DNA of 5,229 bases from Thermoproteota archaeon. GTDB lineage: Archaea > Thermoproteota > Methanomethylicia > Methanomethylicales > Methanomethylicaceae. The DNA lies in the NCBI GenBank assembly GCA_004347955.1, contig QNVH01000054.1, positions 1-5,229 on the forward strand, given 5' to 3'. Positions within the stretch are counted from its first letter, which is position 1, and each line of letters starts with the position of its first letter. The position numbers were made by a program, and so were the translations under genes. Under the pieces are notes generated by a model. That model was not told the origin of the DNA, did not search any database, and saw only the letters and a list, made by a program, of their open reading frames with translations. This document shows positions 1 through 4,571 of the stretch, in pieces.

Positions 1-5
1 AATGG

Positions 6-83
6 TGGTGGGCCCGGAGGGATTTGAACCCTCGACCAACAGGTTATGAGCCTGTCGCTATAGCCGGTCTAAGCTACGGGCCC
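6..83 (-). tRNA. tRNA with anticodon CAU (probably tRNA-Ile2; elongator tRNA-Met possible)
   Basis: The minus strand folds as a full cloverleaf. The acceptor stem is 7 bp (GGGCCCG with CGGGCCC), the D arm has a 3-bp core, and the anticodon stem ACAGG/CCUGU closes the loop CUCAUAA with anticodon CAU at 46-48. The T stem GAGGG/CCCUC closes the loop UUCAAAU. The discriminator is A (position 9) and CCA is encoded at 8-6, followed by a second CCA at 5-3. The anticodon loop is seven bases with no intron. The initiator hallmark of three G-C pairs at the base of the anticodon stem is absent, so it is not initiator tRNA-Met. A GGGCC acceptor start is what I remember for archaeal tRNA-Ile2, whose C34 is modified to agmatidine so that it reads AUA. 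Archaeal elongator tRNA-Met usually starts GCCGGG. The tRNA call is firm; the Ile2 identity is inference. Confidence 0.95.
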
Positions 84-106
84 CGTGGAAAAAGAGAGCG
101 TAGCAG

Positions 107-121
107 AAATTTATTCCTTTT
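107..121 (-). promoter_or_regulatory. TATA box with BRE-like AAAGG for the CAU tRNA
   Basis: Read on the minus strand this is AAAGG followed by AATAAATTT. The AT box is centred about 28 bp upstream of the tRNA 5' end at 83, the usual spacing for an archaeal TATA box bound by TBP with a purine-rich TFB element just upstream. The tRNA-Asn gene in this window has the same AAAGG-plus-AT-box arrangement at nearly the same distance, which supports both calls. Transcription would start at or a few bases before the mature 5' end. Confidence 0.6.
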
Positions 122-346
122 GGGTGCGAAATTTCATTAAATTACCTATTCCATAAAACCGGACATTCCAATTGAAATAACACATGCGCTTATTTATGTC
201 ACAACAATACCTTGTGCGGTAATGCGTTGTGGCGCAAAGATTTGTAGCCCAAACGGTTCACAGAGCTTAAACCCATATTTTTGTGCTGAAGCCTCACTCT
301 CTTTCTTTAGATAAAAATCCAGCAAGATCAAAGAAGACTCGCTAAC

Positions 347-360
347 GGAAAACTAAAAAG
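347..360 (+). promoter_or_regulatory. Weak candidate TATA box for the channel gene
   Basis: GGAAA followed by ACTAAAAAG lies with its centre about 29 bp before the GTG at 385. This would suit a leaderless or short-leader archaeal transcript starting close to that codon. An alternative AT box, GATAAAAAT at 310-318, would give a leader of about 40 bases. Neither matches a TATA consensus strongly, so the call is tentative. Confidence 0.25.
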
Positions 361-384
361 CCACCATGATTTGCATAAGGTTTT

Positions 385-1713
385 GTGAGTGGCAATCTGA
401 TGGCGAGTAGAATCAGAGCTTTATCAGAGGTCGGGATGGCAGCACTAGCAGCAGTGTCCATAGCGTTACTAGTGATTGACTTCACTGTTCAATTAAGCCC
501 CTTTTGGACTCAGGTCATCTACATCGTGGATTTTGCGATATGCGTCGTCTTTGCAGCTGACTTTGCCACAGAGCTCAAGTTCGAGAAGAACAAGCTTGGA
601 TACCTCAAGTTCCACTGGGTAGACCTCTTGGCAATGGTGCCAGCATACGCATTTGTATACTTAGAGAGTTTTGCACTGATTGGCGCCGGTCTCAGGTCGC
701 TCAGGTTCATTCGACTTGCCCGTTTCATAGCAGTGGTCATAAGAATGAGGCGAGGGAAGATGTTAGTCTCTGCCACCGGACTGTCGAAACGCACCCTGTT
801 GACCTATATCTCCTTGGCAAGCCTGATTTCGGCATTTTACCTGATATTTCTTCCAGACCTAGAGTCCATACCTTATGGGCAATATGCGATAGAATCGATC
901 CTCTCAGGGCTGATCTTACTGGTCTCCCTCATCCTCGCGGAACTGGTATACATTCTGCTTATATCAAAAATAGAAGACACGCACTCCAGAGTATCGATAG
1001 GCAGGCTCGTCAGGGTCATCTTCATCCTACTCGCCATAGCGGCGATAATCTCCTTTATATTCAAAGAGCTGCTAATATTTGTCACGTCTTTCGGCGTCAT
1101 AGGCCTCATACTCTCTTATTCGCTCTCCCCAGTCCTTTCCAACTTCTTTGCGTGGGTCTACATCAACGTCCGGAAGACCTACATGATTGGTGACAGCGTT
1201 AAGATTGGGGATGTTAGAGGCATTGTCATCGATATAGGATACCTGATGACAACCTTAGTAGAGATAGGCGACGAGTCATCATTTTGGTCCGTCACTGGCA
1301 GGCTAATGACAATCCCTAACTCCATGGTACTCTCAGAGATCGTGGCAGTTTACGGAAGTCGCCTCTCACCTGTGAGGGTAGGTTCCGTGACATTCAACCT
1401 CGCATATGAGAGCGACCTAAATACTGTCAGGGAGATCGTGGTGAAGTGCGTTGAGGATTACATTCGCCCTGAAGTAGAGAAGATGCTGGAGCTCTGTAAA
1501 TCCGGCAACTGCCCAAAGATGTTCGTGGATGTTATAAAGGCGGGACCACGTGTAATCTTCACGCCCGAGGCGAGCTGGATAAACGTTACCGTGCTTTACC
1601 CCTACCCGCCGTCAAAGCTAGTCAGGTCAATGAGCGACTTGACAGAGATCATTTTGAGGGAAATGAACAAGAAACCAGAGCTGGTCAAGTTCCCAGTAGG
1701 GAGGAGCAGATAG
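385..1713 (+). CDS. Voltage-sensor domain fused to an MscS-type mechanosensitive channel
   Basis: A 442-residue membrane protein joining two channel modules. Residues about 16-123 look like a voltage-sensor domain. S1 is about 16-35. S2 is about 43-63, with D49, F56 and D59 (FxxD, the spacing of the charge-transfer centre of voltage-gated potassium channels). S3 is about 76-94 with D80. S4 carries arginines every third residue at 104, 107, 110 and 113, then R120, R122 and R123. A linking helix (about 139-157) leads to an MscS core: TM1 167-193, TM2 209-227 and pore-lining TM3 about 231-260. The beta domain follows, with YMIGDSVKIG (266-275), GIVIDIG and MTIPNS (308-313), then an alpha/beta C-terminal domain to about 430. 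Eight helices place both ends in the cytoplasm, as MscS requires. Expected role: a membrane-potential and/or tension-gated pore in the cell membrane. The start is GTG 385 (AAGG at 377-380, in-frame stop at 376); ATG 400 is the alternative. The gene stands alone and converges on the next cluster. Confidence 0.88.
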   Translation: MSGNLMASRIRALSEVGMAALAAVSIALLVIDFTVQLSPFWTQVIYIVDFAICVVFAADFATELKFEKNKLGYLKFHWVDLLAMVPAYAFVYLESFALIGAGLRSLRFIRLARFIAVVIRMRRGKMLVSATGLSKRTLLTYISLASLISAFYLIFLPDLESIPYGQYAIESILSGLILLVSLILAELVYILLISKIEDTHSRVSIGRLVRVIFILLAIAAIISFIFKELLIFVTSFGVIGLILSYSLSPVLSNFFAWVYINVRKTYMIGDSVKIGDVRGIVIDIGYLMTTLVEIGDESSFWSVTGRLMTIPNSMVLSEIVAVYGSRLSPVRVGSVTFNLAYESDLNTVREIVVKCVEDYIRPEVEKMLELCKSGNCPKMFVDVIKAGPRVIFTPEASWINVTVLYPYPPSKLVRSMSDLTEIILREMNKKPELVKFPVGRSR

Positions 1714-1728
1714 ACGATCCATTGTAAT

Positions 1729-1747
1729 TTAAAATAGAGAAAAAAGG
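1729..1747 (-). terminator. T-rich terminator after the zinc-ribbon gene
   Basis: Immediately after the TAA at 1750-1748 the minus strand reads CCTTTTTTCTCTATTTTAAA, with a T6 run at 1745-1740. Archaeal intrinsic termination uses T-rich tracts without a required hairpin, so this is a reasonable end for the leftward cluster. The gap to the convergent channel gene is only 34 bases. The plus strand has no comparable T run, so a terminator for the channel gene is not obvious. Confidence 0.45.
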
Positions 1748-2014
1748 TTAAATGCCAAGCAGAAAGCCCTCAGCCGCACATTGGTCTGTGAAGAGAACCT
1801 CGTAGCATTCAGGACATTTGAACTTAGTACCGATGATAGAGCCGCCGTATATGTCGGAGGCCCATTCATATGTTGCCTCCCCGCCCTCTATCCTCAGCGT
1901 GCCAAGGTTCTCGGCTATTACTTTGAGGTGATCGATCTCGGCGCCACACTTAGGGCATTTTACCTTCCTCTGCTTCATGTCCGGTCTCTTCCTTCCCTCG
2001 AGGGCAAGGCTCAT
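1748..2014 (-). CDS. Small CPxC zinc-ribbon protein of unknown function
   Basis: From ATG 2014 this is 88 residues. CPKCG (C20, C23) and CPEC (C67, C70) are separated by 44 residues and should form one zinc ribbon. The tail EVLFTD followed by acidic and hydrophobic residues is one I associate with small zinc-ribbon proteins of archaea and their mobile elements. The role is not known; it may bind nucleic acid or protein. The start is uncertain. ATG 2014 has the best ribosome-binding site (GGAGG, 8-base spacer). ATG 1978 gives a 76-residue protein starting six residues before the first Cys and also has purines upstream. ATG 2068 follows the stop of the upstream frame by a few bases (coupled translation). 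The frame stays open to ATG 2224, but that stretch overlaps a better-looking gene in another frame. It is the last gene of the leftward cluster. Confidence 0.7.
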   Translation of the reverse strand: MSLALEGRKRPDMKQRKVKCPKCGAEIDHLKVIAENLGTLRIEGGEATYEWASDIYGGSIIGTKFKCPECYEVLFTDQCAAEGFLLGI

Positions 2015-2072
2015 TCCCTTTTCCTCCAATTCTAACGCGACAATGCTCCAATTGGGCTCATACCCCATTTCA

Positions 2073-2159
2073 TCATAACATGTGCCAATCTCTTGGTATA
2101 GCAGCCTTCTTGTGGATCTCACAAACCCTTCCCTTGATCTTGCCTCGGAGTTCGTTACA
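2073..2159 (-). pseudogene. Frameshifted 3' part of the small upstream gene
   Basis: Where the 56-residue frame stops (TAA 2157-2155), the frame one base over is open from TGT at 2159 for 28 codons to TGA at 2075-2073. It reads CNELRGKIKG, then RVCEIHKKAA, then IPRDWHML. The composition (rich in K, R, E and I, with plausible codons such as ATC AAG and CAC AAG AAG) looks coding, and no start codon opens it. The simplest reading is that it is the original C-terminus of the upstream small gene, cut off by a single-base insertion in the short overlap AACGTGTAAC. The restored protein would be about 82-84 residues and would end just before the zinc-ribbon gene. A sequencing error or a programmed shift would give the same picture. 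Confidence 0.5.
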
Positions 2160-2325
2160 CGTTGAGTGGGTGCCAGTCGTCGCATTCGTTTGGTGGGGGC
2201 GCCTTGATTGTTATCCGCGCCCATCCATAGGCGGCTCCTTTGTTGCCCTTGACTTGGGCATATTTTCGCCCAGATTCCATTGAAAGCGCCTTCTTGATCT
2301 GCCTATTCCCTTCTGCGAGCATCAT
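2155..2325 (-). CDS. Small protein with an AAYGW motif (56-residue frame, probably truncated by a frameshift)
   Basis: Starts at ATG 2325 or the adjacent ATG 2322; GGGGGTGG lies 4-7 bases upstream and favours 2322. The start is 22 bases after the stop of the MGYTHYW gene, in the same direction. The peptide begins MLAEGNRQIKKAL, has a central segment GNKGAAYGWARITIK (about residues 27-41) and a Cys-acidic stretch NECDDWHPL, then stops at TAA 2157-2155. The AYGW segment resembles small archaeal and phage proteins with a G-T/A-A-Y-G-W motif, as far as I recall; no function is known to me. Coding continues in the next frame (2159-2073), so this is probably the N-terminal two-thirds of one broken gene. 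This frame is better supported than the overlapping start at 2224 of the zinc-ribbon frame, because it has a ribosome-binding site and close operon spacing. Confidence 0.6.
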   Translation of the reverse strand: MMLAEGNRQIKKALSMESGRKYAQVKGNKGAAYGWARITIKAPPPNECDDWHPLNV

Positions 2326-2339
2326 AGGTCCACCCCCAG

Positions 2340-2347
2340 CAAAAAAG
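2340..2347 (-). other. T6 run between MGYTHYW gene and next gene
   Basis: Directly after the TAG at 2350-2348 the minus strand reads CTTTTTTGC. In archaea a T-rich tract can terminate transcription, so part of the transcript may end here and the two downstream small genes may be expressed less than the first. It is short and lacks further T clusters, so it may be without effect. Confidence 0.25.
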
Positions 2348-3025
2348 CTAAGGCGTGATTGTTTGTGACACTAATGGCTCCACCTTTTTGTCATTGAGGA
2401 CAAAGTCGTTATACTTGAATGCGTTGAAGCAGATGGTCACGGCGTCTACCCAGTGAGCCGCAGTACCGTCGCTTCTGACGATGAGATCGTCTCCCAAGTG
2501 GTGCCTGGCTATTATGAGGAAGCAGTTGACCGCAAGATCGTAGGGTCTGAAGGCGGTCTTGCAGAAGCCAAAGTACCTCCCGACGACCCGCTCGTCGTTG
2601 TAGACAGGCCGACCGTTGACGTCATAATAGCATATCGACCCGACAGGTTCGTACCGATCTGGCATAACCCTAGGGAAGTAGAAAGTCTCGTATGAGCAGT
2701 CGCCGTTGCAAGTCCGCTGGTCCAACACCACTCCAGCGAACCATGTGCCCACTACGGCTTTAGTGGGTTTGGGCGCCACTCCGAACTTTACCTGCGGTGC
2801 GGGCCAAGGTATTGATATCCCATTCTTCGGATGACCACAGAATCTGGAGCCGTTGAAGACAACTTCCTGGTCGTTTACCTTTGGTCTGCCAGTCCCAAGA
2901 CCTCCAGCCAGCTTTATGCCCAGCCTCCTGAACAGAGGGAGGAGCTTCTTGAAGTCCACAACAATCACGCGAAACTTGTCCTCCGGGATCTCCTTCGGTC
3001 TGTACCAGTAATGCGTGTATCCCAT
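2348..3025 (-). CDS. MGYTHYW-family conserved protein of unknown function
   Basis: A 225-residue protein beginning MGYTHYWYRP, the signature N-terminus of a family common in phages, archaeal viruses and integrated elements. Further family-like blocks are FNGSRFCGH (57-65), FGFCKTAFRPYDL (152-164) and a C-terminal helix ARHHLGDD followed by SDG and W192. No enzymatic motif, signal peptide or membrane segment is visible, so a soluble cytoplasmic protein is likely. Family function is not known to me. I start at ATG 3025 because family members start MGYTHY and GGGGTG lies 5 bases upstream; the GTG at 3031 would add two residues. The frame is intact and full length. It is the first gene of a leftward cluster (next start 22 bases on). 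It lies against a dead integrase, which marks the cluster as mobile-element cargo. Confidence 0.85.
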   Translation of the reverse strand: MGYTHYWYRPKEIPEDKFRVIVVDFKKLLPLFRRLGIKLAGGLGTGRPKVNDQEVVFNGSRFCGHPKNGISIPWPAPQVKFGVAPKPTKAVVGTWFAGVVLDQRTCNGDCSYETFYFPRVMPDRYEPVGSICYYDVNGRPVYNDERVVGRYFGFCKTAFRPYDLAVNCFLIIARHHLGDDLIVRSDGTAAHWVDAVTICFNAFKYNDFVLNDKKVEPLVSQTITP

Positions 3026-3040
3026 CTTCACACCCCAAAA

Positions 3041-3345
3041 GAAAAAAGGATAGCTTATAAAACTGGCAATTTGAGACTACTAGAGGGAGACTTTCACAAT
3101 ACCCTCCGCGGAAGGCTACGATGCAGTCTGTTGAGACAGAGGAAACATTATAGGCAATTCAAATGCTAAGCCACAAAAACATAAAGAGCTCCCTAAAGTG
3201 CACACAACTGGTTAACTTTGAAAGTAGCGAGTATATTTGCAAGATAGCAAAAGACACTTGAAGAAATCGCTCAAGTGATAGAAGCCGGTTTTGAACATGC
3301 TTGCGAAGATAACAGTTTCGAATACTTCAGGAAAAGAAAGTTTAG
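3041..3345 (+). pseudogene. Decayed C-terminal half of an archaeal tyrosine integrase
   Basis: Plus-strand translation in shifting frames recovers integrase landmarks in order. KRIAYKTGNLRLL then FHNTLR (3044-3109) matches the region up to the HxxR box. KATM (3112-3123) follows, then QMLSHKNIKSSLKCTQL (3160-3210), the LGH box and the segment that normally reads TLxYTQL. VNFESSEYICKIAK runs to 3252. TLEEIAQVIEAGFEHACED leads to the terminal YFRKRK (ending 3340), the typical end of these archaeal recombinases. Damage is extensive. About four bases seem to be missing between CGC and AAG (near 3110), which removes the H-W of RHWKATM. An in-frame TAG lies at 3151. The nucleophilic Tyr codon is TGC (Cys) at 3199-3201. 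An extra G at 3253 shifts the frame. The N-terminal part is gone, so the gene is dead. It once catalysed site-specific integration, and its end lies about 20 bp from the tRNA-Asn 3' end, the presumed target. Confidence 0.78.
3053..3062 (-). promoter_or_regulatory. TATA box for the MGYTHYW cluster
   Basis: The minus strand reads TTTTATAAGC, a good archaeal TATA box, centred about 27 bp before position 3031 and about 33 bp before ATG 3025. Transcription should start only a few bases before the coding sequence, giving a very short leader or none. The box lies inside the coding remnant of the oppositely oriented integrase (codons GCT TAT AAA), so it may have become a promoter after, or because of, a deletion that removed the front of the integrase. 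Confidence 0.5.
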
Positions 3346-3367
3346 AGGAGTGCTGCGGGTCTATTTG

Positions 3368-3444
3368 TGGCGCCGCGGGAAGGACTCGAACCTTCGACCA
3401 ACGGGTTAACAGCCCGTCGCTCTACCGAACTGAGCTACCGCGGC
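3368..3444 (-). tRNA. tRNA-Asn (anticodon GUU)
   Basis: Minus-strand cloverleaf with acceptor GCCGCGG/CCGCGGC, D arm GCUC/GAGC, and anticodon stem ACGGG/CCCGU with loop CUGUUAA (anticodon GUU). The T stem is GAAGG/CCUUC with loop UUCGAGU. The discriminator is G at 3371 and CCA is encoded at 3370-3368. G73 fits asparagine. There is no intron. The gene lies 47 bases downstream of the top6A stop and has its own promoter in that gap. Its 3' end faces the integrase remnant, which makes it the likely attachment site of the decayed element. The tRNA itself is intact, as expected when an element restores the 3' end on integration. Confidence 0.96.
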
Positions 3445-3465
3445 CCTATACATGACCAACTAGAA

Positions 3466-3481
3466 TTAATATTAAACCTTT
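3466..3481 (-). promoter_or_regulatory. TATA box with BRE-like AAAGG for tRNA-Asn
   Basis: On the minus strand, AAAGG is followed by TTTAATATTAA, the AT core being about 27-29 bp upstream of the tRNA 5' end at 3444. It sits just after the top6A stop codon, so tRNA-Asn need not depend on read-through from top6A. The sequence and spacing mirror the promoter of the CAU tRNA at the left edge. Confidence 0.6.
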
Positions 3482-3491
3482 ACGCCGTGTA

Positions 3492-4571
3492 TCAGCCCGC
3501 CTCAGATACCATCTTCAGTTTCTTTGGTAAGTATTTGTCAACAATAGCGCTCAATCCGTGTGCGCTGAAGCTCTCCAGTTCTGCCCTCCTCTTCGTCTTC
3601 TTGAATTCTTGAAGCTCGCTCTGCCATTCAAAGTCACGGTATCTGAGGTCTTCTTCGAGCAATCTTATCCTTTCTTCATCAAGCTTCGTGAGGGGGAAGG
3701 AAGGAAGATTGAACCTCTTAATATCGGTTGCCCACAGCCCTACCCATTTAGCTTCAGGAGTTGTGAGTTCCCTCAGGTGAGCCGCGTTCGCTGACCCCCT
3801 AATGATAACCATAGCAATGTGCATCCCCCAAGGATCTGCGTCTGTAAGTAGATATACGGGCAGTCCTAGCTCCATATTCAGTCTCCTCAAAAGCAATCTC
3901 GCAAGCCTCGGAGCTTGCCCAGCAGTGTCTATAAGGATCGCGTTGAACCTTTCGTATACACGCTCTTCAATAAACCTCCTGAAAACGGCATTCTTCTCTA
4001 TCACAAAGACTTTGTCAGCCTTGCAAGAGATAAAATCAGCCTGGGCGACAGACAGACCTATCATTACCCCATCAGGATTTGAGCTCAGATTGGCGCGCAT
4101 CCCCTTGTGAGTCTCGGGCGTGGTGTACTCTATAGTTAGGTCCCCGAATATTGAGGATCTCTCTTTAGGAAATATGTTAAATGCCTCCCTAGGCTCCATA
4201 AGCAACGCCTCTAGGTCTGTCACAGTATCATCAGACTCAAGCTGTTCTCTAAACCTAATTCCGTAGTTCAATGAATGATAGTAAAGGTCCCTCAGGGTGC
4301 TACTCTTTCCTTCCTCAACAAGCTTTTTTGCAAAGGAGGCAACCCACAGCAACTGGGTTAGGGACCTTATCTGTTTTATATTGCTTGCAGTCCTCTCAGC
4401 CTTATAGGGTCCCAACACAAGTTGTTTCAATTCTTCATCAAATATTATATTGGAGGTGCTTCGGATAGGCAACTTGATCCTTGGAAACTCCCCTCTCTCT
4501 ATTTGCCCGTAAACTTCTATACCCAATTCAGTTAACTTGGACAACACTTCTTTGTTCAATCTCTTTTGCAT
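3492..4571 (-). CDS. top6A: DNA topoisomerase VI subunit A (Spo11-like)
   Basis: A 359-residue catalytic subunit of the type IIB topoisomerase, about the usual length. With subunit B it cuts both strands of one duplex, passes another through, and relaxes or decatenates DNA using ATP. The winged-helix (5Y-CAP) domain carries RDLYY at 94-98; Y98 is the expected nucleophile by analogy with Spo11. The Toprim domain carries E192 (in FVIEKNAVF) and the DxD pair D244/D246 (in LLTDADPWG), which bind magnesium. GQAPRLARLL (218-227) fits the conserved block before the DxD. All key residues are present, so it should be active. The start is ATG 4571, with GAGGT nine bases upstream. It overlaps the end of top6B by 44 bases, so the two subunits are co-transcribed and probably translationally coupled. 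Confidence 0.97.
   Translation of the reverse strand: MQKRLNKEVLSKLTELGIEVYGQIERGEFPRIKLPIRSTSNIIFDEELKQLVLGPYKAERTASNIKQIRSLTQLLWVASFAKKLVEEGKSSTLRDLYYHSLNYGIRFREQLESDDTVTDLEALLMEPREAFNIFPKERSSIFGDLTIEYTTPETHKGMRANLSSNPDGVMIGLSVAQADFISCKADKVFVIEKNAVFRRFIEERVYERFNAILIDTAGQAPRLARLLLRRLNMELGLPVYLLTDADPWGMHIAMVIIRGSANAAHLRELTTPEAKWVGLWATDIKRFNLPSFPLTKLDEERIRLLEEDLRYRDFEWQSELQEFKKTKRRAELESFSAHGLSAIVDKYLPKKLKMVSEAG

Larger units (their letters stand above)
84..384. other. Intergenic region between tRNA and channel gene
   Basis: This stretch separates the divergently read tRNA (minus) and channel gene (plus). It contains the tRNA promoter at its left end. I see no convincing gene, inverted repeat, direct repeat or RNA. 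The only open stretch of note is on the minus strand between an in-frame TAG at 353-355 and TAA at 194-196 (52 sense codons). It has no ATG or GTG start and no ribosome-binding site that I can find, so I do not call it a gene. It could be a remnant. Upstream of the channel gene there are only weak AT-rich boxes. Confidence 0.5.

Noticed and set aside
194..331. Minus-strand frame of 45 codons opening at TTG, with a fairly protein-like sequence
   Set aside because: It has only TTG starts, no ribosome-binding site, a weak composition signal and no recognised family. It may be a remnant but cannot be supported.
84..384. Possible C/D box small RNA
   Set aside because: I found no RUGAUGA/CUGA box pairs with proper spacing. 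Isolated ATGAT and CTGA strings are chance.
2760..3038. Minus-strand open frame overlapping the start of the MGYTHYW gene
   Set aside because: It is a shadow in another frame of a clear family member. It has no recognisable motif.
2831..3169. Plus-strand open frame of 112 codons antisense to the MGYTHYW gene
   Set aside because: The front part is antisense shadow. Only its last third (from about 3041) carries integrase similarity, and that is covered by the pseudogene entry.
3368..3410. Search for a second copy of the tRNA-Asn 3' half as the other attachment site
   Set aside because: No direct repeat of this segment is visible elsewhere in the window. The resemblance to the CAU tRNA at 6-45 is ordinary T-arm similarity.
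3367..3612. Plus-strand open frame reading through the tRNA-Asn gene (REGLEPSTNGLTAR-type peptide)
   Set aside because: This is the well-known artefact of translating the antisense strand of a tRNA gene, and it continues antisense to the end of top6A.
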